Below, piece by piece: positions 1 to 7,979 of a stretch of DNA of 32,250 nucleotides. The notes beneath the pieces are model-generated. The model was not told where the DNA came from, did no database searches, and saw only the letters and a program-made list of their open reading frames with translations. This stretch comes from Thermoplasmatota archaeon (lineage in GTDB: Archaea > Thermoplasmatota > E2 > UBA202 > JdFR-43): assembly GCA_029258955.1 (NCBI GenBank), contig JAPDJT010000048.1, positions 1 to 32,250 of the forward strand. Reading direction: 5' to 3'. Made by a program: the position numbers and the translations under genes. Numbering within the stretch: position 1 is the stretch's first letter; every line of letters begins with the position of its first letter.

Positions 1-109
1 TAAGAGAGTCAAGAGCTCCGGTAATAGGGTTAGGATAAACAATTTCTGTCATAGGTATATTTTCAAAAGAAATTTCTCCGTAATATAGTCCTTGCCATTC
101 TTCACATTC
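1..109 (-). other. Out-of-frame continuation of the upstream unknown gene (runs off the window)
   Basis: On the minus strand, directly after the stop of the gene at 102-671, another frame is open from about position 109 to the window edge. It reads KECEEWQGLYYGEISF and continues like ordinary protein (acidic, with Tyr, Pro and Gly), with no stop. It has no start codon of its own and is preceded by a TAA in its frame. The frame change coincides with a run of five T on the plus strand (110-114, A on the coding strand). Removing one base there joins the two frames into one protein. I infer a frameshift, real or from sequencing. Confidence 0.5.
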
Positions 110-671
110 TTTTTATATCATTTTCATTCACTTTTATTTTGTTCAAAACTTCCTGAAGATCGCCTTTATCTTTCTGCAAAATCCCAACTTTTAATTCTTC
201 CATAATTGGTGTTACTTCTATTAAGGAGTCTGAAAGAAATACTCTAAGTTGAGAAGGCTTTTTACCGGTTTTATAACTAGGATGAATTAAATCTGTATAA
301 CCCCAGTCTTCAATAAGACATTCTAAAATTTCTTTCTGGGAGTTAATTGTATATCTACCATAATTAAGAGGCTTAAACTTTTTCGGTAATTGAGAGGCTA
401 AAAAATATCTAGTTAAAATAAAATCGTATTCACTTTTTAGAAGATCATGAGGTGGTGAAGAAAATGGACCTTTTATTTCTCTTCCCTTTCCGTTCTCCAA
501 GGATGCAAAATATGCAACTTTAACCTCTTCTGGTTTAATATTTTTAAGTTTTTCCCACTCCTTTTGAGAAAAAACACAAAATTGCTTACCCTTACAAATT
601 ATTTTTTTATAATTTATTGGAAAGGCTACTCCGTAGAGAGCCTCAAATTCGTCCCAATTAATTTCCTGCAT
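102..671 (-). CDS. Uncharacterised protein, probably frameshifted near its 3' end
   Basis: I do not recognise this 189-residue soluble protein. It starts MQEINWDEFEALYG and has a Cys pair near residues 26 and 32, an internal SSPPHD stretch and a Lys/Asp/Glu-rich end. No membrane segment or signal peptide is visible. The start lies 25 nt downstream of the CDP-alcohol phosphatidyltransferase stop on the same strand, so the two may share a transcript. The annotated stop follows a run of five A; in the frame one base over, coding-like sequence continues to the window edge. The true protein is therefore probably longer and the stop may be artefactual or mutational. No function is proposed. Confidence 0.6.
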   Translation of the reverse strand: MQEINWDEFEALYGVAFPINYKKIICKGKQFCVFSQKEWEKLKNIKPEEVKVAYFASLENGKGREIKGPFSSPPHDLLKSEYDFILTRYFLASQLPKKFKPLNYGRYTINSQKEILECLIEDWGYTDLIHPSYKTGKKPSQLRVFLSDSLIEVTPIMEELKVGILQKDKGDLQEVLNKIKVNENDIKRM

Positions 672-696
672 ATTTTCACTATTTGAGAAAAATTAT

Positions 697-1219
697 TTAT
701 ACTTTATTTATCGCATAAAGAATTCGCTGGAATGCAGATAAATTGGTCAAGAAAGCAAGCAAAATAAAGACATACACAGAGAAAATTGGATTTACATTCA
801 AAAGTAATACACTTAGTAAAAATAAGATTACCCTTTCTCCTCTCTCAAGCAAGCAAAAACTAATAGTTTTTCCTAATTTTTCCATTGCTGCAGCTTTAGA
901 ATAAGTTGTCATTAAAGATCCGAAAAGCACCAAAAACGCCCATATTTTAAAATCAAAGACTACATGAGGCATTTCTATGAAAAGAAATCCAAATAGTATG
1001 AGAAATTCGTTAATTCTATCAAAAATCGTGTCCAAATAACCACCCAATTTAGTTACTTTATTATGTTTTCTTGCAACAGCACCATCTAATATATCCAAGA
1101 AGCATGCAAAGGAATATAATAGAAATGCTAACAACAAATGAGTGTAAATAAAAAGAATAAAACCAACAAAGCAAAAAATCGCTGAAGAAATAGTTATTTT
1201 ATTTGGAGAAATGGGTCAT
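697..1219 (-). CDS. CDP-alcohol phosphatidyltransferase, with an apparent frameshift near its 5' end
   Basis: This is an integral membrane enzyme that transfers a phosphoalcohol from a CDP-activated lipid or alcohol. The frame open at 697-1137 (146 residues from a TTG) carries the complete family signature DxxDGxxARx8Gx3Dx3D at residues 15-40 of that frame, followed by hydrophobic segments. The family's first membrane helix normally precedes the signature. It is present further upstream in the same frame (CCA AAT AAA..., reading PNKITISSAIFCFVGF) but has no start codon. An ATG at 1219 (MTHFS) sits in the neighbouring frame, 33-40 nt from a TATA-like box, and hits TAA after six codons. Skipping one base near 1207 joins the two into a protein of normal length. 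The substrate (glycerol, inositol or serine) cannot be told. This is either a recent pseudogene or a sequence error. Confidence 0.7.
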
Positions 1220-1251
1220 CGAATTCTCTCTACCTATCTTTAGTTATACAA

Positions 1252-1265
1252 TCTTTTTAAATAAT
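1252..1265. promoter_or_regulatory. Shared divergent TATA region
   Basis: The stretch tctttttaaataat reads as an archaeal TATA-like box on both strands. On plus it lies about 40 nt before the CBS gene start at 1302. On minus (attatttaaaaaga) it lies 33-40 nt before the ATG at 1219 of the CDP-alcohol transferase. The two promoters thus appear to overlap physically, so the genes may compete for TBP. Confidence 0.5.
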
Positions 1266-1301
1266 AATTTTATTGGCTAGTCATCACAAACTTTTTTAGT
1301 C

Positions 1302-1871
1302 ATGCAACAATACATATTGATGAAAGAAGTGCTTCGCATCAGAGACATTATGAATCCGAGCCCAGTCATTATAAACAAAAAAGCTAGTGTTTTAGATGCA
1401 ACAAAGGAAATGAAAAGTGAAAGGGTAGGAAGTATAATAATTGTTGAGGATGGAAAGCCTATAGGCGTATTAACAGAGAGTGATATTTTAAGGAAAATAG
1501 TTGCTGAAGAAAAAGACCCATCAAAAATTTCTGTTGAGGAAGTAATGAGCAAGCCTCCAATAACTATATCTCCTGATGCAACTATTGAAGAAGCTGTTAG
1601 GCTAATGGGAAAGCATAAAATAAGGCGCCTTCCAGTTGTTGATAAAGGAAAGCTCGTTGGAATGGTTACTGAGAAAGATATAATGCAATCTTCTCCTCTC
1701 CTTTTGGATATAATTGAAGAATGGGCTGAAATTGTTAGGGAGAGACTTTCATATAGAGGAGCTGGCAAAACAATGGCTGGGAAATGTGAAGAGTGTGGCA
1801 TGCTTTCTAGCAGGCTTGTTGATGTTAATGGTCGCTTATTATGTGAGTCTTGCGCTGAATTGGTGAGGTGA
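1302..1871 (+). CDS. Two-CBS-domain protein with C-terminal zinc ribbon
   Basis: A soluble 189-residue regulator. CBS domain 1 covers about residues 10-70 (VRxxMNPSPV-type start, IGVLTESDILRK end) and CBS domain 2 about 78-130 (MSKPPITI through GMVTEKDIM). A short linker leads to a C-terminal zinc ribbon with Cys162/165 and Cys181/184. CBS pairs (Bateman modules) usually bind adenosyl ligands such as AMP, ATP or SAM; the zinc ribbon suggests nucleic-acid or protein contact. The ATG at 1302 is used; a second ATG at 1320 is possible. A four-CBS gene follows 7 nt downstream, so the two are almost certainly co-transcribed. The partner and ligand are unknown. Confidence 0.9.
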   Translation: MQQYILMKEVLRIRDIMNPSPVIINKKASVLDATKEMKSERVGSIIIVEDGKPIGVLTESDILRKIVAEEKDPSKISVEEVMSKPPITISPDATIEEAVRLMGKHKIRRLPVVDKGKLVGMVTEKDIMQSSPLLLDIIEEWAEIVRERLSYRGAGKTMAGKCEECGMLSSRLVDVNGRLLCESCAELVR

Positions 1872-1878
1872 AATTTTT

Positions 1879-2676
1879 ATGAAAGTAGGAGAAGTAATGA
1901 CGAAAGATGTTATTTATGTAAGTAAAAGCGATGACTTAAGCCATATTTTACACCTAATGGAAAAGCACAATATAACAAAGCTTCCTGTTGTGGAAGATGG
2001 GAAAGTCATTGGAATAGTGACAGATAATAAAATTGCTGATAAGCTAGGAAGCATAAGGAGCAGAGGAATAACAGCTTCGCGCCTGCATGCTTCATCTGTA
2101 ATGGAAAAGGATTTTGAAGTTGTCTCGCCGGATACAGAAATTGTAGATATTCTTGCTACTGTGGGAGAACCAGGTCCAACAATGCTTCCGGTTGTTTCAA
2201 ATGAGCATTTGGTGGGAGTTGTAACAAAAGCGGATTTGTTGCCATTGGTGAAGAGTGAAAAAAGCATAAAAGAAATTATGACTTCTCCAGTTATAACAGT
2301 AAAGCCAGATGAGCGTGTTGTTCATGCTCGCCGTCTCATGCTTGATAATGATATAGCAAGATTGCCTGTTGTTGAAGAAGGGAAAGTGGTTGGAATAATT
2401 GCAGACAGGGAAATTGCTTTTGCTTTCGCCAATCTTAAAAAAAGTATAAGTTTGGGGCATCAGCATCATCAACTAATGAATTTGCTTGTTAGAGATGTAA
2501 TGAAAACCCCAGCAATAACAGCTAGGGACAACATAACTATAAAGGATGCAGCAGAAATAATGATGAAACATGAAATTGGCTGTTTGCCAATTGTTGGAGG
2601 AAATAATAAAATAAAAGGAATTGTAACAAGAACAGACTTACTTAAGCATTTATTGAAGGAATTAAAGGAGGGGTAA
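1879..2676 (+). CDS. Four-CBS-domain protein
   Basis: A 265-residue protein made essentially of four CBS domains in a row: about residues 1-57, 70-125, 128-185 and 203-262, each with the recurring MxxxV-type start and VGIVT/ADK-type end (for example IGIVTDNKIADK, VGVVTKADLL, IKGIVTRTDLL). It has no enzymatic, membrane or DNA-binding domain, so it probably acts as two Bateman modules that sense a nucleotide and act on a partner. It lies 7 nt after the CBS-zinc-ribbon gene and its 3' end overlaps that of pheS by 15 nt on the opposite strand. The His-rich linker near residue 194 (GHQHHQ) is unusual. Confidence 0.9.
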   Translation: MKVGEVMTKDVIYVSKSDDLSHILHLMEKHNITKLPVVEDGKVIGIVTDNKIADKLGSIRSRGITASRLHASSVMEKDFEVVSPDTEIVDILATVGEPGPTMLPVVSNEHLVGVVTKADLLPLVKSEKSIKEIMTSPVITVKPDERVVHARRLMLDNDIARLPVVEEGKVVGIIADREIAFAFANLKKSISLGHQHHQLMNLLVRDVMKTPAITARDNITIKDAAEIMMKHEIGCLPIVGGNNKIKGIVTRTDLLKHLLKELKEG

Positions 2677-4125
2677 ATTTTTAAGCCATTCTATATCGCT
2701 GAAATAAAGCATTCTGATATCATCGACATTAAGCAAAATCATAGCCATCCTTTCCAAGCCAAGCCCCCAGGCAAGCACAGGGGCTTTTGCATTAAATGGA
2801 AGTGTTACTTCTGGTCTAAATATTCCTGCTCCTCCAAGTTCTATCCATTTTCCATTCCACTCTACCTCTACCTCCAATGATGGCTCAGTATATGGAAAAT
2901 AAGAAGGTCTAAATCTTATTTTCTCAAATCCCATTCTTGAATAGAATTCTTTTAAAATACCCTTTAACATGCTAAAATCTGCATTTTCTTCATATATTAT
3001 TCCTTCTATCTGATGAAATTCTGGCAGATGGGTAGCATCTATATTCTCTCTTCTGAAAACTCTTTCTATGGAAAAAACTTTTGCAGGCGGTTCTGGATGT
3101 TGAGCTATGTATCTTATAGTATTCACAGTTGTATGAGTCCTTAGCAAAGCTTTTTTTGCTTCCTCATAATCAAATTTATATCTCCATCCTTTTGAACCTG
3201 TTTCGCCACCCTTTTCATGTACTATAGCTATTTTTTTAATCAATTCTTCATCAATTTCTATTTTACTAGGTTTTTTACAGTAAAAGGTGTCTTGCATATC
3301 CCTCGCCGGATGATCTTGTGGAATAAACAATGCATCCATATTCCAGAAAGTAGATTCAACATAGCTCCCCTTTATTTCTTTGAATCCCATCTGGGAAAAT
3401 ATTCTCCTAATTTTTTCTATTAGCTGCGTCAATGGATGCAATTTTCCAGGATATATTGAAGGAGCAAATGCTTTAACATCGTATTTTCTAAATTTTTTCT
3501 TTTTCCACTCTCCACTCCTTATTATTTCTGGAGTTAGCTGAGAAATTTCTTCCTCAATTTTAATTCCCTGCTTAACAACTTCCCACCCATTTTCTGTAAG
3601 ATATATTTTCCTCTTCGCCTTTCCCTTTTCTTTTATAGCCTCTCTTCTCTTGAGTACTTTAGCAATATTTTCATCTATAACCATTCCTTTAGCAACTTTT
3701 TCTAAAGCCTCCTCCTCTGGCTGTTTTTTATTTATTTCTTCCTTTCCTTTTTCAGTTAAAATAACATATCTTTCCCCATTTTCCTTTATAATTTTACACC
3801 AATTTTTTCTAATTGCCCATCCTATGGCAATAGCAACATTTTCCTTCCCATATTTTTTTTCAAGCTTCTCTATTTTTACCTTTTCTATTCCTTTTAAAAT
3901 TTTCTTTTCTGGTAAACCTTCCTCTAAAAATTTTTTCCCTTCCTCCGTTAATTCATATTCTTTTATGTATTTTTCTTCTATTCCCACTAATCCTTTACTT
4001 TGTAGCCACGATGCAGCGTTCATTACTTTAACTAATTCCATGTCAATTTCTTCTGGCTCTGCTTTCCCTCCTTTCTTTTGTAATTCCAAGAGTAATTTTT
4101 TCTCTAAGGGTGATAAAGTTTCCAT
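2662..4125 (-). CDS. pheS: Phenylalanine--tRNA ligase alpha subunit
   Basis: Catalytic subunit of the alpha2-beta2 enzyme that charges tRNA-Phe. The N-terminal ~200 residues hold the winged-helix tRNA/DNA-binding-like modules of the archaeal/eukaryotic form. The class II core follows, with DHPARDMQDTFY at 271-282, motif 2 around FRRENIDATHLPEFHQIEG (357-375) and motif 3 GLGLERM (454-460). I start at the ATG at 4125 (487 residues, METLSPLEKK), not the in-frame ATG 13 codons earlier: the family begins at this point, and a TATA-like box centred near 4147 is about 25 nt upstream, which gives a leaderless mRNA. It is the last gene of a minus-strand chain behind pcc1. pheT is not in the window. Confidence 0.95.
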   Translation of the reverse strand: METLSPLEKKLLLELQKKGGKAEPEEIDMELVKVMNAASWLQSKGLVGIEEKYIKEYELTEEGKKFLEEGLPEKKILKGIEKVKIEKLEKKYGKENVAIAIGWAIRKNWCKIIKENGERYVILTEKGKEEINKKQPEEEALEKVAKGMVIDENIAKVLKRREAIKEKGKAKRKIYLTENGWEVVKQGIKIEEEISQLTPEIIRSGEWKKKKFRKYDVKAFAPSIYPGKLHPLTQLIEKIRRIFSQMGFKEIKGSYVESTFWNMDALFIPQDHPARDMQDTFYCKKPSKIEIDEELIKKIAIVHEKGGETGSKGWRYKFDYEEAKKALLRTHTTVNTIRYIAQHPEPPAKVFSIERVFRRENIDATHLPEFHQIEGIIYEENADFSMLKGILKEFYSRMGFEKIRFRPSYFPYTEPSLEVEVEWNGKWIELGGAGIFRPEVTLPFNAKAPVLAWGLGLERMAMILLNVDDIRMLYFSDIEWLKNLPLL

Positions 4126-4151
4126 ACAAATTGTATTGCATACATAATTAA
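4124..4151 (-). promoter_or_regulatory. pheS TATA box and start-site palindrome
   Basis: A TATA-like sequence (ttaattatgta on minus, 4151-4141) is spaced about 25 nt from the pheS ATG. Between them lies a perfect 13-nt palindrome, ATACAAATTGTAT (4124-4136), which ends on the start codon. It could be an operator covering the transcription start, or chance in AT-rich DNA. Confidence 0.4.
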
Positions 4152-4384
4152 AATTCTTTTCCAAGATTTGTTATTGTTTTCATCGCCAAGCCTACACAAT
4201 TTAAAAAATCATCAAGTGTATGAAGCAAAGAAAGAGGATTTTCTGCCATTGCTTCCGCAACAATATACTTTCCTTCTATTTTCATCTTTATATAGTTTTC
4301 ATTCTCAGGTTTAACAGCATTTGCAACAACTTTTGCTTTTTCACTACTCCCGCAATCAATATACACCCTTCCTTTTATTCTCAT
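4148..4384 (-). CDS. pcc1: KEOPS complex subunit Pcc1
   Basis: A small (78-residue) dimerisation subunit of KEOPS, which makes the universal t6A37 modification of ANN-decoding tRNAs. The family pattern is visible: a beta strand (GRVYIDCGSSEKAKVVANAV), VKPEN, a second strand block (MKIEGKYIVAEAM) and the terminal helix SLLHTLDDFLNCVGLAMKTI. The open frame extends upstream to 4471, but that would overlap the glycosyltransferase by 116 nt and add a Lys-rich segment foreign to the family. The ATG at 4384 (MRIKGRV) gives the normal length and a 29-nt overlap. It sits directly before pheS, a plausible tRNA-function pairing. Confidence 0.8.
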   Translation of the reverse strand: MRIKGRVYIDCGSSEKAKVVANAVKPENENYIKMKIEGKYIVAEAMAENPLSLLHTLDDFLNCVGLAMKTITNLGKEF

Positions 4385-5507
4385 CTTCCATTTCCTCATA
4401 TATTTTAATGAGTTTTTCAGCCATTTTTTCAATGCTGTATCTTTTAGCGTATTCAAAAGCTTTTTTGCCAAGCTCCTTATTTTCTATAGCCATCAATATT
4501 TTTTCAGCAAGCTCTTTGGCATCATTGGGCTTAAATAAATAACCATTTTCCTCATCCTTAACAAATTCTGGAATAGCTTTGGCTTTAGCAGCAACAACAG
4601 GCATGCCAGAAGCCATTGCCTCCAGCGCCACTATTCCTTGTGTTTCATATGTTGAAGGGAAAGCGAAAACATCTCCCGCCTTATAATAATCTGGAAGCTC
4701 TTCATCTTTCACAAATCCTGTGAATATGAAATGATTCTCTAATCCTTTTTTCCTAACTAATTCTTCCAATTCATTTTTTGCGGGCCCTTTTCCAACTATT
4801 ATAAAGATGGCATCCACTTTTTTTAATATGTATGGAGCGCTTTCTATAAGCAAATGCACATTTTTTTCTTTGACTATTCTCCCAACATGAAGAATTATTT
4901 TTTTGTTCCCAAACTTTTCTTTTATCCTTTTTCCATTACCTTTTATAAATCTTTCTATTTCTATTCCTGTTGGGAGTATTTTAATTTCCTTATCCGTTAA
5001 ATCTTTAAGTCTACTTGCAACATATTGGCTGGGGGCTATTACACAAGAGCATTTACTGAAATAAAACTTAAGCCATTTTCTTATTGCTTTCTTAGCTATT
5101 TCCTGCAAGTTTTCATTTTTAAAAGCAAAATAAACAGATTCATCAATAAATGTATGGAATGTAAAAGCAAGGGGAGCATATTTTGAGGCAGTAATTGCAT
5201 TTATTCCAATAAAGCCTGGAGAATGAGAATGAATAATATTTGCTCCTATTTCATTTATGATTTTTCTTGTTCTTTTAAATGCAGTAAAAAGAGTATTTGT
5301 CGTTGGAAAGAATTTGTAATCAGCATATTTTTTCCAAGTTTTCATTTCATAGTAGATAATGTTGTTTTCCCTCCTATTTTCTTTTCCTGGAGCAAAAATA
5401 TAAATGTTGTGTCCTCTTTTTTCCAATTGTTTTTTAAATAAAAGCAAAGATGTTACTACTCCATCTCTTGTGGGGAGCCAAGTTTCAGTAAACCAAGCTA
5501 TTTCCAT
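4356..5507 (-). CDS. GT4-family glycosyltransferase
   Basis: A 383-residue GT-B retaining glycosyltransferase. The N-terminal acceptor half has the typical opening (TETWLPTRDGVV, residues 7-18) and HSHSPG near 93-98. The C-terminal nucleotide-sugar half has HVGR (207-210), GKGP (239-242) and the EX7E motif E288-E296 (ETQGIVALEAMASG). No membrane span is visible, so it is likely peripheral. The start overlaps the stop of the PAP2 gene by 10 nt, which argues for translational coupling. Archaeal and bacterial relatives glucosylate or mannosylate lipids; its place after a PAP2/IPC-synthase-like membrane enzyme suggests glycolipid head-group synthesis. That role is inference. Confidence 0.9.
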   Translation of the reverse strand: MEIAWFTETWLPTRDGVVTSLLLFKKQLEKRGHNIYIFAPGKENRRENNIIYYEMKTWKKYADYKFFPTTNTLFTAFKRTRKIINEIGANIIHSHSPGFIGINAITASKYAPLAFTFHTFIDESVYFAFKNENLQEIAKKAIRKWLKFYFSKCSCVIAPSQYVASRLKDLTDKEIKILPTGIEIERFIKGNGKRIKEKFGNKKIILHVGRIVKEKNVHLLIESAPYILKKVDAIFIIVGKGPAKNELEELVRKKGLENHFIFTGFVKDEELPDYYKAGDVFAFPSTYETQGIVALEAMASGMPVVAAKAKAIPEFVKDEENGYLFKPNDAKELAEKILMAIENKELGKKAFEYAKRYSIEKMAEKLIKIYEEMEDENKRKGVY

Positions 5508-6286
5508 TTTTCACCGCATATTTTCATTGCAATAACTATAGCAATCAATGCCAAGGCTTCACCAGCAATTACATCTGTCAGCCAGTGTATGCCAAGATAT
5601 AAAGTTGCAATTGGTATTGAAACAGCAAAAACAGTTGCTACATACTTATATCTTCTGTAATTTTTTATCCAAGCAGTATATGCCATTATGGCAGATAAAC
5701 ATGAATGCAAGCTTGGAAAACAATTATTTATTGTTGTAAATTTAAAGAATAAAAATGTAATACTTGGCCAAATTTCTTGCAAGCGAAAAGCAATAATTTT
5801 GCCATCATACCAATGGTAGTTTTGACTTGCCCACCATATATCATGAACAGGGAAGAAAAGAAGAAATGGCAAAGCTATGGAGATTCCTATTGCATATGAT
5901 ATTACAGCTAATTTCAAGGCTTTAATATCTTTTGAAATAATATAGAGAACTGGCGTAAAATATAAAAGAAATGGAAAAGCCAGCATATAAACAAAAACAA
6001 AATAGTAATCTAAAATTGGATTTTGAATTGCCTGAAAAGCATGAACAATGTCTCCCTCTATTGTGTATATTGTTTTAGTAAAATCAAGATTAAATTTTGC
6101 TGAAATCAAAGGATCTATTTTTACCTCCGCTATATGAATGGCTGAAACTGCAAAGAAAATCATAATAAATACAAAAAGGTGAAAGATATCTTGTACATTC
6201 AACTTATGCATTCTTTTTTCTTTAAACAAAAATATACCTATTATAGCCATAAATAAGTTTGCAAGCAGGAAAGCATTAATCCCCAT
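5498..6286 (-). CDS. PAP2-superfamily (IPC-synthase-like) membrane phosphotransferase/phosphatase
   Basis: A 262-residue protein with about six hydrophobic spans. The active-site motifs of the PAP2 superfamily lie in the C-terminal half: CFPSLHS (189-195) and GIHWLTDVIAG (232-242), giving the His194/His234/Asp238 set. The classical N-terminal KX6RP motif is absent, as in the AUR1/inositol-phosphorylceramide-synthase branch (PAP2_3), which transfers phospho-head groups between lipids. It may be a lipid phosphatase or a phosphoinositol-type transferase. The start overlaps the eIF2B-like gene by 11 nt and its end overlaps the GT4 gene, so these three are tightly coupled. Confidence 0.85.
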   Translation of the reverse strand: MGINAFLLANLFMAIIGIFLFKEKRMHKLNVQDIFHLFVFIMIFFAVSAIHIAEVKIDPLISAKFNLDFTKTIYTIEGDIVHAFQAIQNPILDYYFVFVYMLAFPFLLYFTPVLYIISKDIKALKLAVISYAIGISIALPFLLFFPVHDIWWASQNYHWYDGKIIAFRLQEIWPSITFLFFKFTTINNCFPSLHSCLSAIMAYTAWIKNYRRYKYVATVFAVSIPIATLYLGIHWLTDVIAGEALALIAIVIAMKICGEKWK

Positions 6287-7073
6287 TTAAAAAGTAATAT
6301 CCCTCTCTTTTAAGTAATTTTCTAATTTTAAAAATTTCATCTGCAATTTCATATTTAAAAGATAGAAATTTTTCCATGCCATTTTCAGTAATAAAGAAAG
6401 AAATTAGATTTGCTGGGGTGAAATCAAAGTAAATATTTTTTATTTTGATGGGAGCATTCCTCCATATTTCATTAGGATTCTCTTCTTTTATAAAAACAAA
6501 AGGAAATGTTTTAAATGTTGAAGAAAAAACAACAAAAGGTTTTTTCTTTTCCTTTGCCATTAAAGCCAATGCATATGTACCAACTTTATTTACAATGCCA
6601 TTGCTAAGTATGGCATCTGCTCCAACTGCAACAAAATCTGCTTTTTCAACAAATGAAAATAGCATTGCATCTGTTGTCAATGTAGATTTATTGCCAAGTT
6701 CTTTAGCAAGCAATCTGCCTTCATAACGTGGGCGTGCCTCGCTACATATAACATTTACATTGCAATTTTGTAAAATTTTTGAAATAATGGAACTCCTGCT
6801 ATAAGTTAAAACCGTCCTATTTTTTCCAACAAATTTTATTCCATTCTCTATAACTTTCTCATTTGCCTTTTCCATTTCTTCAAATTTTTTTACAGCCTCT
6901 TTACCATATAAAAAGGCAAAATTTGCTATATTCCATATAGAAGCCATTGAAGGATATAAGGAAAGTAATCTATAGCTTTTATTAAAAAGCTCTTTTCTGC
7001 CTAAATAATTTTTAATATAGTTCATAGCTTTTCTTTCAATTTCTGAAGCTCCAGATATTTTATCCTGTTTCAT
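6276..7073 (-). CDS. eIF2B/MtnA-superfamily protein (aIF2B-like, probably non-catalytic)
   Basis: A 265-residue member of the eIF2B alpha/beta/delta-MtnA-ribose-bisphosphate isomerase superfamily. The signatures are SEARPRYEGRLLAKEL, VGADAILSNGIVNKVGTYALAL and FDFTPANLISFFITENG. The Asp of GADAI is present. At the place where the isomerases carry a catalytic Cys (THCNAG in MtnA of this window) it reads LTYSRSS, so isomerase activity is unlikely and an eIF2B-alpha-like or regulatory role is preferred. I start at the ATG at 7073: a strong TATA box (7091-7102) is about 25 nt upstream, and the alternative ATG at 7115 lies upstream of that box. It opens the operon running to pheS. Confidence 0.8.
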   Translation of the reverse strand: MKQDKISGASEIERKAMNYIKNYLGRKELFNKSYRLLSLYPSMASIWNIANFAFLYGKEAVKKFEEMEKANEKVIENGIKFVGKNRTVLTYSRSSIISKILQNCNVNVICSEARPRYEGRLLAKELGNKSTLTTDAMLFSFVEKADFVAVGADAILSNGIVNKVGTYALALMAKEKKKPFVVFSSTFKTFPFVFIKEENPNEIWRNAPIKIKNIYFDFTPANLISFFITENGMEKFLSFKYEIADEIFKIRKLLKREGYYFLNGD

Positions 7074-7090
7074 AAATGAAATATTGGCAG

Positions 7091-7102
7091 TATTTATATA
7101 GG
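7091..7102 (-). promoter_or_regulatory. TATA box of the eIF2B-like/PAP2/GT4/pcc1/pheS operon
   Basis: On the minus strand, cctatataaata lies about 20-30 nt before the ATG at 7073, the distance expected for a leaderless archaeal transcript. It decides the start choice for the first gene. Confidence 0.65.
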
Positions 7103-7159
7103 AATTTGAGACCATAATGAAAAAATGAATGGATTCGCCGGATAAATGAAAAAATATCC

Positions 7160-7212
7160 TGTCATTGGCTACTATTGCATGGAGAAATTACCGTAGCAAC
7201 ATCCATTTCATT
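7160..7212 (-). repeat. Dispersed intergenic repeat, copy 1
   Basis: On the minus strand this reads aatgaaatggatgttgctac, then ggtaatttctccatgc, then aatagtagccaatgac. The copy at 23413-23466 matches along the whole length with scattered substitutions; shorter or more diverged copies lie at 23351, 28205, 30215 and 30287. It starts about 30 nt after the SDR stop codon. The flanks gttgctac and gtagccaat are near-complementary, so a weak hairpin is possible. Confidence 0.55.
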
Positions 7213-7241
7213 TATTATTCGATGGTTCTTTTTGCATATGA

Positions 7242-7979
7242 TTAACCTATATATAATCCTCCTGTAACTAATATTACTTCTCCTGTTACGTAATTTGCTA
7301 AATCACTTGCTAAAAATAGGCATACATTAGCAACATCTTCTGGCAATCCAAGCCTTTTCATAGGAATTTCCTCGATTCTTTTCTTTCTTTGCTCTTCTGT
7401 ATAATTTGCTATTAAATCTGTATCTATAGTTCCAGGAGCTACAGCATTAACATTTATTTTTCTCTTTGCCAATTCCAAAGCCAAACTTCTCATAAATCCA
7501 AGCATGCCTGCTTTGCTGGCTGCATAATCTGCTCCATGGGAGGAGCCTTTTAATGCAAGCTGGGAAGAAATGAAAATAATTTTGCCTCCTTCCTTCATAA
7601 AAGGTAAAGCATTTTTGCACATGTTAAAGCATGCTTTTAGATTTGTTTCCATAGTTTTATCCCATTGTTTTTCATCAAGCTCATCAAATTTTTTTCTTTT
7701 ATAAATGCCAGCATTATTAACAAGGATATCTATTCTTCCAGCTTTTTCAACAAATTCTTCAACAATTCTCTTTGCTTCATTAAATTTCCCTACGTCTCCT
7801 TGCAATAGAATTCCGTCGGAATGTTGTTTAACAACTTGCAAAGTTTCTTTTGCCTTTTCATAGCTTCTAAGAAAATTTATTCCAACAAAAGCTCCATGTT
7901 CTGCAAATTTTATTGCTATAGCTTTCCCTATACCTCTACTTGCTCCCGTTATTATAGCTTTTTTGCCCTTAAGCATCAT
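7242..7979 (-). CDS. Short-chain dehydrogenase/reductase (FabG-like)
   Basis: A 245-residue classical SDR, a NAD(P)H-dependent oxidoreductase with a Rossmann fold. The visible motifs are TGASRGIG (11-18, cofactor), NNAG (88-91), the catalytic Ser around 138-139 and YAASK (Tyr152/Lys156), with the usual C-terminal [10 protein letters not shown]. It is closest in look to 3-oxoacyl-ACP reductases, but archaea lacking fatty-acid synthesis also have such proteins, so the substrate is open. The start overlaps the ribH stop in ATGA (7976-7979), which indicates translational coupling. Confidence 0.9.
   Translation of the reverse strand: MMLKGKKAIITGASRGIGKAIAIKFAEHGAFVGINFLRSYEKAKETLQVVKQHSDGILLQGDVGKFNEAKRIVEEFVEKAGRIDILVNNAGIYKRKKFDELDEKQWDKTMETNLKACFNMCKNALPFMKEGGKIIFISSQLALKGSSHGADYAASKAGMLGFMRSLALELAKRKINVNAVAPGTIDTDLIANYTEEQRKKRIEEIPMKRLGLPEDVANVCLFLASDLANYVTGEVILVTGGLYIG

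Noticed and set aside
1277-1801. 174-codon minus-strand ORF opposite the CBS-zinc-ribbon gene
   Set aside because: Ser/Thr/Ile-rich shadow translation; the plus strand encodes two textbook CBS domains.
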